From the NCBI GenBank assembly GCA_017450215.1, contig JAFSVH010000059.1, positions 1 to 52,881 of the forward strand: 52,881 bases of DNA, given 5' to 3'. The notes under the pieces were generated by a model. That model was not told the origin of the DNA and ran no database searches. It was given only the letters and a program-made list of their open reading frames with translations. The DNA comes from Bacilli bacterium. Lineage in GTDB: Bacteria; Bacillota_I; Bacilli_A; ML615J-28; CAG-698. Positions within the stretch are counted from its first letter, which is position 1, and each line of letters begins with the position of its first letter. Below are positions 8,163-16,624 of this stretch, piece after piece. Both the position numbers and the translations under genes were made by a program.

Positions 8163-8636
8163 TTAATAGAATGGTGTCCAATTAGGATCATTTACTTTAT
8201 ACACTAATTTACTACCATCAGTTTCTACAGTATAATGGTCAATGATTAATTCTTCATTGATATATAGTTCAACATCTTGACTAATTTTATATGATTCATT
8301 AGTTACAGTAATAGTAACTACCATATATTGATAATTCTTTTCATTAGTCACTGCTGCATTACATATATCACTTTCAAAATCTGTACTATATTGTTCTGTA
8401 TCAAGGTTAATGATAAGTTTAATAATATTATTGTTACTATCTACAGTAACAAAATCTTTATCTACATGGTCACCTGTATTGTGATTATCATTAGGATCTT
8501 TATCATCAGGATCTTTATCATCACCACCATCACCGATTTTAATTCCACCCCAATCATCTTTAATCTTGATTTCACAAGATGTAATTAAAAATAAGCAAAG
8601 AATAGAAAATATAATTACTACTAATTTTTTAGTCAT
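8163..8636 (-). CDS. Small lipoprotein with acidic linker
   Basis: The protein begins MTKKLVVIIF with lipobox ITSC and a mature Cys about residue 21. An Asp/Gly/Pro-rich linker (GDGGDDKDPDDKDPND) and a roughly 95-residue beta-rich domain follow. The ATG at 8636 is preferred over the in-frame GTG nine bases upstream because AAAGGTGATTAAT forms the ribosome site. The C-terminus VNDPNWTPFY resembles the end of the lipoprotein at 27610-28245 (IDDLMWSPFV), so the two may be distant paralogs. No enzymatic motif is visible and the function is unknown. It has its own promoter and terminator. Confidence 0.75.
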   Translation of the reverse strand: MTKKLVVIIFSILCLFLITSCEIKIKDDWGGIKIGDGGDDKDPDDKDPNDNHNTGDHVDKDFVTVDSNNNIIKLIINLDTEQYSTDFESDICNAAVTNEKNYQYMVVTITVTNESYKISQDVELYINEELIIDHYTVETDGSKLVYKVNDPNWTPFY

Positions 8637-8665
8637 ATTAATCACCTTTAATTATTTATACATAC

Positions 8666-8694
8666 ATTATAATAAATTATTTATATAATGTCTA
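8666..8694 (-). promoter_or_regulatory. Promoter of the small lipoprotein
   Basis: TAGACA and TATAAT spaced by 17 bases on the minus strand, 30 bases before the start codon. Confidence 0.6.
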
Positions 8695-8739
8695 TAATAA
8701 GATATTAAATCAAGATAATAAATCTAGATAATGAATTAA

Positions 8740-8797
8740 TATAATAAAGAAGTGTATAAACTATCAATTATTGAAATTTGTTTATACACTTCTTCTT
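8740..8797 (-). terminator. Terminator after the GH18/amidase region
   Basis: A 15-bp stem (8747-8761 with 8780-8794) with an 18-base loop lies about 70 bases beyond the stop at 8866. Confidence 0.6.
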
Positions 8798-8865
8798 ATT
8801 AATAAATAAATTTAATATATATAAATAAATTATTAATAAATACTAATTTATTTATTCTATTATTT

Positions 8866-11211
8866 TTAATTTGCTGGAACAATTGAAGATAATATTATAC
8901 TTTCACTGACAGCATCCTTTGTAACAGTAACTCTGTAATATACAACTGTATTTGTATCTACACTACCAATTACTCTACCATCATTATCAATTATAGATGG
9001 ACTTAGACTTTCAAATGTAATTGTGTAATCAAAATAATATTTTTTAATTAAGTATTCTGTTTCAACCATCTTCATAAAATCATTCCATAAATTAGCATTT
9101 CTAATTGCATGTGGACAATCCTTACCAGAAAAAGCATTATGATTTAATACTTGCTTTGGAGTTAGATTGTTTCTAACTAGTATTTCAGCAACCAACTTAG
9201 CAGTGTTTTGCCATGTTTGGTAAATATCACTACCACTGTTTACAGTTGTTTCAATACCAATTGAATTCTTATTTCCACCAAAATTAGATACTTTACCATA
9301 AGTACTATTATAATAAGTCTTATTCAAATAATAATTACCATTAGCACCAATTTCCCAATAAATTCCAGCTGGAGTGATTTGATTTGTTGTGTAATTAGTT
9401 GCATCTACTGCTGTACCTGCTATATCAGTATAAGGACGTAGACTTGTAGATACACCATTAATTGCATAATAACCGCTTGCATCAAAGGTAATATTAGGAC
9501 TAGCATTTCCATAAGGACCTGCACTAATGCCTGTATCTTGTAAGCTATATACTCTACCACCACAACCAGCATGAAATGCAGTATAATTCTCACTAATAGT
9601 TTGATAAATACTATCTTCTCCTACTGTATAATGCCAACTAGTGCCTGTATTATTTAACATATAATTTACATTTGCTAAAGCAGTAGATCCAGCTGCAGTA
9701 TTTCCAGTATCATGAATAGTAATAAATTTAAGTGTTGACATAGTACCATAAGAATATTCTCTTGATATTAAATCACTATCATTAACTTTCTTACTAGTAT
9801 TAACACTGATACTATCAGTTGAATAATTACTTACAGAACCATAAATATTTGCATTAACACTTCCACCATAATTTACATTAGTATGTAATACATTATCATT
9901 ATTAGCACCAGCTAATAAACTTAATAAACTATTATTCTTTCTAAATCCTAATTCATTTTCTTCCATTGAATCAATTAAAGCATTGAATAATGTATCTCCA
10001 TCATCTTGTGCATCTTGCCAATACATCATACCAGCAAATCCATTATCAGCTGCATATTTAGTCTTAATAGTAATTGATGCAGGATTATCATAAGTAATGA
10101 ATACTTCTTCACTTGAACTATAAAGGTAAGGAACTTGACAATTACTATCCCAATATTGTTCATATGCTGGATTAGATAAATAATTAGAAACAATATTACT
10201 ATAAGAAATTGAAGAACAAGATTCAGCACTCTTGCCTAATCCAGCTGTACCTGTAAATTTTCTTCCATAGAATGGAATACCAATAATTAATTTCTTAGGA
10301 TTAATTCCAGAATTAGTAACATAATATGTATATGCATTACTAATAGCTTTATAACATGATCCACTCTTATAATTTAAAGCGGATTGATGAGTTGCAACAC
10401 CACTATTATGCATATCATAAGTCATAATACTAATGTAATCGATATATTGAGCTGAATTAGCAAAATCATATCTAGAATAAGTATCAATACCAGTTGCAGC
10501 CATTACCAAGTGATTTGGATTGTTAGCCTTAACTGCAGCTCTTAATTCTTGCATGAACAATGTGAAATTGGCTTTTTCAGCACTTGTAGGGAATTCCCAG
10601 TCAATATCAACACCATCTAAACCATAAGTATTAATTGCACTTACAATATTATTTATTAATGTAGCTCTAAGTGCACTACTTGCAGCTACTGTAGACATAT
10701 CAGATAATTGAGCTGATGTAGTCATACCTAATGATAAAATAGCATAAGTTCCATTATTATGTGCTCTTGTTACTCTAGATGGTAAATATGATCCAATTGT
10801 AGCAATATTACTTATAGCACCATCTGCACTTACATTAGCATGAGCATAAATAACTATATCTAAATTCTCATAAGTATTATCACTTGCACTAGAATTACTA
10901 AAATACATATAACCAATTGAAATACCATCAGTTAAATCTTTATAATATCTTCTAGCTACAATATCATATGTAGTAATTAATGTATCTTCATTATAATGAA
11001 TAGTAGCTGTTAGTGTTACATTTTGATCTACATATGGCTTAGCATATACACCACTATCACTTAGGCCTCTACTATTACTTGAAGACCAAGTAATAGTAGT
11101 ACCATAATTATTATTTATAGTTATTAAATCTAAATCATCATTTATTTCAGTGATAGATCCATATTCATCATCTAAAGAATCTAATGTGAAATTAAGTCTA
11201 TCACCAGAAGT
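8866..11211 (-). CDS. Ig-like + GH18 + N-acetylmuramoyl-L-alanine amidase region, cut off from its N-terminus by an in-frame TGA
   Basis: This open stretch of 781 codons continues in the same frame as the gene at 11212-13647, right after its TGA stop. It begins with an Ig-like fold (TTITWSSSNSRGLSDSGVYA, NVTLTATIHYNEDT). The GH18 domain follows, with the catalytic DxxDxDxE in LDGVDIDWEF and barrel strands YISIMTYDMH and AGMMYWQDAQDD. An Amidase_2 domain (FITIHDTGNTAAGS, WHYTVGEDSIYQ, NHNAFSGKDCPHA) and a final Ig-like tail complete it. GH18 plus amidase would cut both glycan and stem peptide of peptidoglycan. The first ATG (10908) lies inside the first GH18 strand with no signal peptide, so independent translation looks unsuitable for export. 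It is probably the disabled or read-through half of one 1593-residue protein. Confidence 0.75.
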   Translation of the reverse strand, partial: TSGDRLNFTLDSLDDEYGSITEINDDLDLITINNNYGTTITWSSSNSRGLSDSGVYAKPYVDQNVTLTATIHYNEDTLITTYDIVARRYYKDLTDGISIGYMYFSNSSASDNTYENLDIVIYAHANVSADGAISNIATIGSYLPSRVTRAHNNGTYAILSLGMTTSAQLSDMSTVAASSALRATLINNIVSAINTYGLDGVDIDWEFPTSAEKANFTLFMQELRAAVKANNPNHLVMAATGIDTYSRYDFANSAQYIDYISIMTYDMHNSGVATHQSALNYKSGSCYKAISNAYTYYVTNSGINPKKLIIGIPFYGRKFTGTAGLGKSAESCSSISYSNIVSNYLSNPAYEQYWDSNCQVPYLYSSSEEVFITYDNPASITIKTKYAADNGFAGMMYWQDAQDDGDTLFNALIDSMEENELGFRKNNSLLSLLAGANNDNVLHTNVNYGGSVNANIYGSVSNYSTDSISVNTSKKVNDSDLISREYSYGTMSTLKFITIHDTGNTAAGSTALANVNYMLNNTGTSWHYTVGEDSIYQTISENYTAFHAGCGGRVYSLQDTGISAGPYGNASPNITFDASGYYAINGVSTSLRPYTDIAGTAVDATNYTTNQITPAGIYWEIGANGNYYLNKTYYNSTYGKVSNFGGNKNSIGIETTVNSGSDIYQTWQNTAKLVAEILVRNNLTPKQVLNHNAFSGKDCPHAIRNANLWNDFMKMVETEYLIKKYYFDYTITFESLSPSIIDNDGRVIGSVDTNTVVYYRVTVTKDAVSESIILSSIVPAN

Positions 11212-13647
11212 TCAACCTAATGATTCTAAATATGCTGCATAGGCATCTTGAACTTCTTTTAATGTACTATATATAACAGTGTCATTCTTTATATTTTTAA
11301 CATAAGAACCTGAAGTAATCGTTCCACCAGCATAACAATTATTATTTGTAGTACAAGTACCACTACAAGTAATCTTTGTTGCATAAGCAGAATCAGTATA
11401 ATTATATTGATAATTCAAAGTAGCACTTGTGCCATAAACTAATACTGTAGCTGGTTCAAGACTATACCATTGATTATTCATTACAGTGATTACTTTTCCA
11501 GATTGAACATTTTTGAATCCAAATGTACATGTTTGTAATCCGCCACGACCTGAAGCAATATTATTCTTAATATTAACATTTGCATTAGTTGAAGTGAATC
11601 CAACTTGTGTCAACCAGTTATTTGTAGCATAATAGAATTCATTATCCAAAATATTTAAAGTTCCATTCATAGTATAAATACCCATACCATCATTAGTATA
11701 ATCTGTACCTAAAGTTGCGCAATCATTAGTTATATAGTTATTCAAAATATCTAAATTAGTAATATTGTAAAATGCCATATAGTCATTTAAATATGTAACT
11801 TTATTACAATGAACATTGATATAAGTGTTTTTAACAACCAAATTACTAATATGAGCAGAACCACCAATTGCAGCTTTTCTATTACAATCAATTAATGTAG
11901 ATTCAGGTGTACAATTAATATGGCAATGATCAACAATAATGTTATCAGCACCAATCAAAAGATTTCTAGTGAATTCTAGTCCATTAACTTCACAGCCATT
12001 TGCTTTAATATCCATAATACCTGAAATTATTGATGGAGTATTTCTTGCATTTTTACCTAAAATAGTATTATTAGGTCCATAAATCTTAACAGATTTAGTA
12101 ACATTGATATTTTGACTATATGTACCTGCAAATACATAAATAATATCATTATTACTTGCAATGCTAATAGCATCAGCAAGACTAGCTACAATATTGCTAC
12201 CAACTGGATATTCAACTGTATCATAATTTGAATTTAATTCATCACCACATAAAATATATTTACCTGATGCAACATTAGGATTAACTAAAATATCAGCAAC
12301 TTTCCCATCTTTAGTATAAATAGCATTTAAAGCTGTAACATCAGCTGCACCGATATTCAAGTCAAGAGCAACTAGCATTTCCCAACATGCATAAACAGTA
12401 ATATTACCATGACTACCAGCAGGAATAGATGTAATTGGTTCACCAACAGCACCAACATTATCATACCATCCAAGGAATTCACCATTTGCGATAGACATTG
12501 TACCAGCAGCAGGCAATGCTATAGCACCACTTTCAATATTATATGAAGTAATTGGTGAAGCTGAAGTAGCACCAGATTGTAATTCATAAGTAATAGTATA
12601 TTCAATTGGTGTAAATTTTGCATAGAATGTTTCAGCATCATTACCATCTTTTTCAGTAATAGCATCGCCAGTTAATCCAACATTGCCATACCAGCCATCA
12701 AAAGTATAATAATCTTTCTTTACATTTGGTAAAGTATCACCATCTTCTAATAATAATTTTCCATTTAATAATGCATCAATATTATTACCAGCTTTAATTA
12801 TTGCGCCATCAGCACAATCACTAATATATAGATATTGGTATGCTGATAAAGCAGTAATTTTAGCAGGGGCACCAGGTGTATTACTATGACCAGCCAAAAT
12901 ATAATCATAATCAGCAGTTACAGAGGCATTACCTGTTTTTGAATCACCTACCAAGTAAGTAACTTTTTCATAGATATTAGAACTTATTGAAGTTCTCTTA
13001 ATAAAAATTCTATTCCAATAAGAATTACTATAAGCTTTTCCTTTATCTCCTAATGTGATACCTTCACTACCACCAGAACCACCATTATAACGGCCAACAA
13101 CGCCTTCAACATTAGCAACAAATTCTCCACCATTAAATACAAATGTTGAAGAATTATTAATCTTCTTTACAAAATCTAAATCTTTGTAATCATCATTATC
13201 TGCTAATTGATTAGCTACATATGTAATATTTCTAGTACAAGATGATGCAGCATATGTTTTTTCACCATCAACATCAACATAAGCTAATGCTGTAATATTT
13301 TGGTCATATCCACTTGATGGAATATTTACAACAGATAAATAAAACTTTCCTTCACCATCTAATGTTTCACCTGCTTCTCTAGCGATAGCTTTACTAGTTC
13401 CATATAATGTAATCATTTGTTCTTTAGTATAACTACCTTTTGAAAGCAAGAAACCATATTTAATAGTTGTACCTGTAAATTCACCAGTAACTTGACCAGC
13501 AAATCTTAATCCCATTGGATCAACAGTTCTAATTGATGCACCATCAACAGTTGCAACAGTAGCATCATCTGCTTTTACATTTTGAGGTATGAAAGCAAAT
13601 AAACATACTGCTAAAATAGCAATAATGAATAAATAAAACTTCTTCAT
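11212..13647 (-). CDS. Secreted InlB-repeat / beta-helix surface protein
   Basis: This 811-residue protein has a signal peptide (hydrophobic 5-20, cleavage near VKA-DD). A conserved N-terminal domain beginning VDGASIRTVDPMGLRFAGQV, with YGFLLSKGSYTKEQ, follows. Next are InlB-type repeats (YYTFDGWYGNVG, ITYELQSG, GEFLGWYDNVG; about 320-420). From about 500 to 770 is a right-handed beta-helix (IIYVFAGTYSQNINV, NVVKNTYINV-like turns), as in pectate-lyase-like or adhesin folds. No anchor motif is present. It is a paralog of 13923-16376. The start follows GGAGGT, which lies in the last codons of the small peptide gene upstream, so translation is probably coupled. Its TGA stop opens in frame into the GH18/amidase region. 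The role is likely adhesion or glycan binding (inferred). Confidence 0.8.
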   Translation of the reverse strand: MKKFYLFIIAILAVCLFAFIPQNVKADDATVATVDGASIRTVDPMGLRFAGQVTGEFTGTTIKYGFLLSKGSYTKEQMITLYGTSKAIAREAGETLDGEGKFYLSVVNIPSSGYDQNITALAYVDVDGEKTYAASSCTRNITYVANQLADNDDYKDLDFVKKINNSSTFVFNGGEFVANVEGVVGRYNGGSGGSEGITLGDKGKAYSNSYWNRIFIKRTSISSNIYEKVTYLVGDSKTGNASVTADYDYILAGHSNTPGAPAKITALSAYQYLYISDCADGAIIKAGNNIDALLNGKLLLEDGDTLPNVKKDYYTFDGWYGNVGLTGDAITEKDGNDAETFYAKFTPIEYTITYELQSGATSASPITSYNIESGAIALPAAGTMSIANGEFLGWYDNVGAVGEPITSIPAGSHGNITVYACWEMLVALDLNIGAADVTALNAIYTKDGKVADILVNPNVASGKYILCGDELNSNYDTVEYPVGSNIVASLADAISIASNNDIIYVFAGTYSQNINVTKSVKIYGPNNTILGKNARNTPSIISGIMDIKANGCEVNGLEFTRNLLIGADNIIVDHCHINCTPESTLIDCNRKAAIGGSAHISNLVVKNTYINVHCNKVTYLNDYMAFYNITNLDILNNYITNDCATLGTDYTNDGMGIYTMNGTLNILDNEFYYATNNWLTQVGFTSTNANVNIKNNIASGRGGLQTCTFGFKNVQSGKVITVMNNQWYSLEPATVLVYGTSATLNYQYNYTDSAYATKITCSGTCTTNNNCYAGGTITSGSYVKNIKNDTVIYSTLKEVQDAYAAYLESLG

Positions 13648-13650
13648 AAA

Positions 13651-13761
13651 TCAACCTCCATAAGGGATTTCTTCATAATTAGTTGTAGTGCTTGTTTTAA
13701 TAATGTCTTCTTCATTAATTAAAACAAGTTCAATTTGCGGCAATTTAAATTCTTTTTTCAT
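13651..13761 (-). CDS. 36-residue peptide encoded just upstream of the surface protein
   Basis: This short gene has a strong ribosome site (GGGAGGAATTATAG) before ATG. The product starts MKKEFKLPQIELVLINEEDI and ends in NYEEIPYGG. It aligns without gaps to the 34-residue peptide at 16430-16534: 16 identical positions, including P8, I10-E11, D19-I20-I21, T23-S24 and I32-P33. The last codons GGA GGT form the ribosome site of the following gene, and the TGA stop lies one codon before that gene's ATG. It has no signal peptide. It may be a leader peptide, a modified-peptide precursor or a regulator; none of these is shown. Confidence 0.75.
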   Translation of the reverse strand: MKKEFKLPQIELVLINEEDIIKTSTTTNYEEIPYGG

Positions 13762-13828
13762 CTATAATTCCTCCCATATAAAAGAACTTATTAACGGCTG
13801 AAAACGTTTTTTAGCCATTATTAATATC

Positions 13829-13858
13829 ATTATACCCCCCCCCGACCCTTTCAGTCAA
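13829..13858 (-). promoter_or_regulatory. Promoter with a nine-G tract in the spacer (candidate phase-variable switch)
   Basis: On the minus strand TTGACT (13853-13858) and TATAAT (13829-13834) are separated by 18 bases. Nine of these are consecutive G (13835-13843), abutting the -10 box. The other strong promoters in the window have 16-17 bases. Loss of one G would give the usual 17. Such tracts slip in replication and switch promoters on and off in other bacteria. It drives the 36-residue peptide and the surface protein. Confidence 0.8.
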
Positions 13859-13865
13859 TTTGAAA

Positions 13866-13904
13866 AAAAAGAAAAAGAAAATGAAAGTTTTTCATTTCAT
13901 TTTC
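13866..13904 (-). terminator. Terminator of the 821-residue surface protein gene
   Basis: GAAAATGAAA pairs with TTTCATTTTC (13877-13886, 13895-13904), followed on the minus strand by a long T-rich tail. It separates this gene from the poly-G promoter. Confidence 0.7.
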
Positions 13905-13922
13905 TTCCTTTTTCACAAATTC

Positions 13923-16376
13923 CTATTCAGGTATATAACTTGGTACATCATTTGCATCAAGATATGTATTAGTTATAGCATTTGTTGTTTGAACCGTTAT
14001 TGAAGTTGGGGCAGTTGCAAAATAATTATAACGAATCACAAAATTGCCATCACTAAGAGCACTAGTAATATATTTTGTGAAACTACCACTAATTTCATCC
14101 ATAAATTTATTATATTCAAAAATAATTCTATTATCACTAAGTGTACCAACAACACTAATTGCTAAACCAGCAAGAGAATTTTCAATTGTATTATAAGAAA
14201 TTAATACATCACAAGTACTAGGTACATTTCTAATGTAAATGTTATAAGAATTAGATGTACCATTATTAGTAATAGTATTATCTCTTATAATTACGCTACT
14301 ACAAGTATTACCACTAGTAGCTGTACCTAACCTAATTGCATATGAATCAAAGCCATCAATTGTATTTCCTTGAATCAATACAGTTCCTGAAATTTTTTGA
14401 AGATAAATACCTTCTACATATACTGGACTATCTTCTGTATCAATATAACCATGAATTTCATTATTAGTAATTGTTATATTTGTAATAACATTTGTTCCAC
14501 CATAACAGAAACGAGATGTAGATGAGAAATTAGCATAACAATCACTAATAATTAATGATGTGAATTTAGCTGCACAAGTAATAAAATCAGTTCCAACTGC
14601 ACCACTATATGTTGATTTAATACATTTAATAGTAGTTGCTTTTCTAAGTGAGAATTTACCACTTGTAGATAAATCAAATCCATTAATTTCACAGCCATCT
14701 TTATTTGTTGTGATTGTTCCAGTTATTACAGCTTCTGTATATCTAGAATTAGAACCAGAAACATCAGCATTAGGTCCTAATAATTTTACATTTTGTGTAA
14801 ATGTAAATGATTCATTATATGTACCACTAAATACATAAATAACATCATCAGCACTAGCTGCTCTAATAGCATCATCTATTGTACTATATAATGCTCCATC
14901 ACCTACTGTATATGTATTACCATTGATAGTGAAAGTACCATCAGTGAATGTAGATTTTACAAATTTATTAGGAGAATAAGTTGTAATAACACTTAAATCT
15001 TCTGGATTTAAGCTTACAACGCTAGAATCAAAGATATTCCATACAGCATATAAGCTGATATTACCATGAGAATTAAGTGGAATAGTAAGAATCGCATCTC
15101 CATTTCCTTCAGGGTTATTATACCAACCAACAAATTCACCATTTTCGATTGACATAAGGTCAGTTCTAGGTAAAGTAATAGTTGGTGTTTCATAATTATA
15201 ACTTGTTACTAATGATACAGGTGTAGATCCACCTTGTAAATCATAAGAAACAGTATAATCAACAGGTGTGAATTTTGCATAATATGTTTTACCTGCATCG
15301 CCTGAATGACTAGTATATACAGTACCACTTAGATTTTCATATTCACACCAACCATCAAATTCATAATATGTTTTTGATAAAATTGGTAAATCATCACCAT
15401 CTTTATAATAAGAATGAGATGTATAGAATAATTCAGGCTGCATTGATACTTTAATTTCATTATCAACATTGTCTAATGTTGGTGTTGTGAAAGAAAAATA
15501 ATAATCGAATAAATCATCACCTAAATCAATCAAATCTTTAATCTTATTATAATTAGCTAATGTAGTATTATTTACAGCTAATACATAATCATATTCTTCT
15601 AAAACAGATGCATTACTTGATGATGCAATATCATCAAGACTTGGATCTAAGCTAAGTAAAGCAGCTTTATAAGCTACAACCTTATAACATCTTAATTCAT
15701 TATCATATTTTAAGAATATTCTAGCAAATGTATGATCAGAACCATTATTTACATTTTCATCATCACAAATATTGATTTTATCATCATCAATACCAGCATT
15801 AAAACGAGATGCATTAAATACATCATCAAATTCAAGTGTTCCACCATTGAAGTTGAAATTTGATGTATAAACAATCTTTTTCACATATTCTAAATCACTA
15901 TATCTAGGATCACTAATTAAAGCAGATGCTACTTCATAAATATTTCTAACACAAGATGCATCAGCATAATACTTAACACCATCAATTGAAACATAAGCAA
16001 GAGCACTTAAATTAGTTCCATAATCACTTGCTGGGAAATTGACAACAGACACAAAGAATTCATCATTTCCATTCTTCTCTTCACAATCAATAGCAACAGC
16101 TCTTGATAGTGCGTATTTTGCAATTATTTCATCTTTAGTGCAATTACCTTTAGTAAGTAAGAACCCATAATTCACATCATCACTACCATAATCTCCACTA
16201 GAAACACCACAGAAACGCAATCCCATTGGGTCAGCTGTTCTAATTGATGCACCATCTACAGTCTCTATTGTATATAAAGGATCAGCTTTAATAGAGATAT
16301 TAAAAGAGAATATTGTAACAGAAATAATAAAAATTAAAGAACATAATATATATTTAAATAATTTTGATAACTTCAT
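13923..16376 (-). CDS. Secreted InlB-repeat / beta-helix surface protein, paralog of the neighbour
   Basis: The start is placed at the ATG at 16376 (MKLSKLFKYILCSL) because GGTGATGAAT upstream is the ribosome site; an in-frame ATG also exists at 16388. A signal peptide ends near IKA-DP. The N-terminal domain VDGASIRTADPMGLRFCGVS matches the neighbour closely. InlB-type repeats follow (YYEFDGWCEYENLSG, VSYDLQGGSTPVS, NGEFVGWYNNPEGNG), then a beta-helix (VIYVFSGTYNESFTF, then repeated N-turns to the end). It stops after the helix with no GH18 or amidase part and no visible anchor motif. It is preceded by a related short peptide gene and its own normal promoter. Probably an adhesin or glycan-binding surface protein. 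Confidence 0.8.
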   Translation of the reverse strand: MKLSKLFKYILCSLIFIISVTIFSFNISIKADPLYTIETVDGASIRTADPMGLRFCGVSSGDYGSDDVNYGFLLTKGNCTKDEIIAKYALSRAVAIDCEEKNGNDEFFVSVVNFPASDYGTNLSALAYVSIDGVKYYADASCVRNIYEVASALISDPRYSDLEYVKKIVYTSNFNFNGGTLEFDDVFNASRFNAGIDDDKINICDDENVNNGSDHTFARIFLKYDNELRCYKVVAYKAALLSLDPSLDDIASSSNASVLEEYDYVLAVNNTTLANYNKIKDLIDLGDDLFDYYFSFTTPTLDNVDNEIKVSMQPELFYTSHSYYKDGDDLPILSKTYYEFDGWCEYENLSGTVYTSHSGDAGKTYYAKFTPVDYTVSYDLQGGSTPVSLVTSYNYETPTITLPRTDLMSIENGEFVGWYNNPEGNGDAILTIPLNSHGNISLYAVWNIFDSSVVSLNPEDLSVITTYSPNKFVKSTFTDGTFTINGNTYTVGDGALYSTIDDAIRAASADDVIYVFSGTYNESFTFTQNVKLLGPNADVSGSNSRYTEAVITGTITTNKDGCEINGFDLSTSGKFSLRKATTIKCIKSTYSGAVGTDFITCAAKFTSLIISDCYANFSSTSRFCYGGTNVITNITITNNEIHGYIDTEDSPVYVEGIYLQKISGTVLIQGNTIDGFDSYAIRLGTATSGNTCSSVIIRDNTITNNGTSNSYNIYIRNVPSTCDVLISYNTIENSLAGLAISVVGTLSDNRIIFEYNKFMDEISGSFTKYITSALSDGNFVIRYNYFATAPTSITVQTTNAITNTYLDANDVPSYIPE

Positions 16377-16429
16377 ATTCATCACCATTTTTATAATTTA
16401 TTAATTCTTAATTATCTTAATTATCTTAA

Positions 16430-16534
16430 TTATTCAGGAATTCCATCAAATGGAACAGTTGGACTAGTAACAATTATATCTTTATTATCAATTTTGATAA
16501 TTTCTATTTCTGGTTTTTTTAATTCCTTATTCAT
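16430..16534 (-). CDS. 34-residue peptide encoded upstream of the second surface protein
   Basis: It starts after TGGGAGGTTTT and reads MNKELKKPEIEIIKIDNKDI, then IVTS and an end of PFDGIPE. It is homologous along its whole length to the peptide at 13651-13761, although the DNA has diverged. It has a Lys-rich start, a P-x-I-E core, D-I-I and T-S, and no hydrophobic segment. The surface protein starts about 55 bases after its TAA, past a short TAATTATCT tandem repeat (16409-16433). Two independent copies in the same position argue for a real gene. Function is unknown. Confidence 0.75.
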   Translation of the reverse strand: MNKELKKPEIEIIKIDNKDIIVTSPTVPFDGIPE

Positions 16535-16568
16535 AAAACCTCCCATTATTTTATAAAAAATCATTTTC

Positions 16569-16597
16569 ATTTTACAATAACATAGCACTTATGTCAA
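16569..16597 (-). promoter_or_regulatory. Promoter of the 34-residue peptide and second surface protein
   Basis: TTGACA and TAAAAT are spaced by 17 bases on the minus strand, with an ordinary AT-rich spacer, in contrast with the poly-G promoter of the paralog. Confidence 0.7.
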
Positions 16598-16624
16598 ATA
16601 TATAAAGAATATAATTAAATATGA

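Noticed and set aside
8866-13647. Use of TGA as a tryptophan codon (Mollicutes code 4) to explain the split protein
   Set aside because: Conserved Trp codons throughout the window are TGG. mtaB/helicase and Phd/PIN use classic ATGA overlaps, and trmR would fuse to trhP1 if TGA were read. Housekeeping proteins have normal lengths under the standard code.
14560-14838. Plus-strand open frame of 92 codons
   Set aside because: Antisense shadow of the beta-helix repeats in the surface protein gene.
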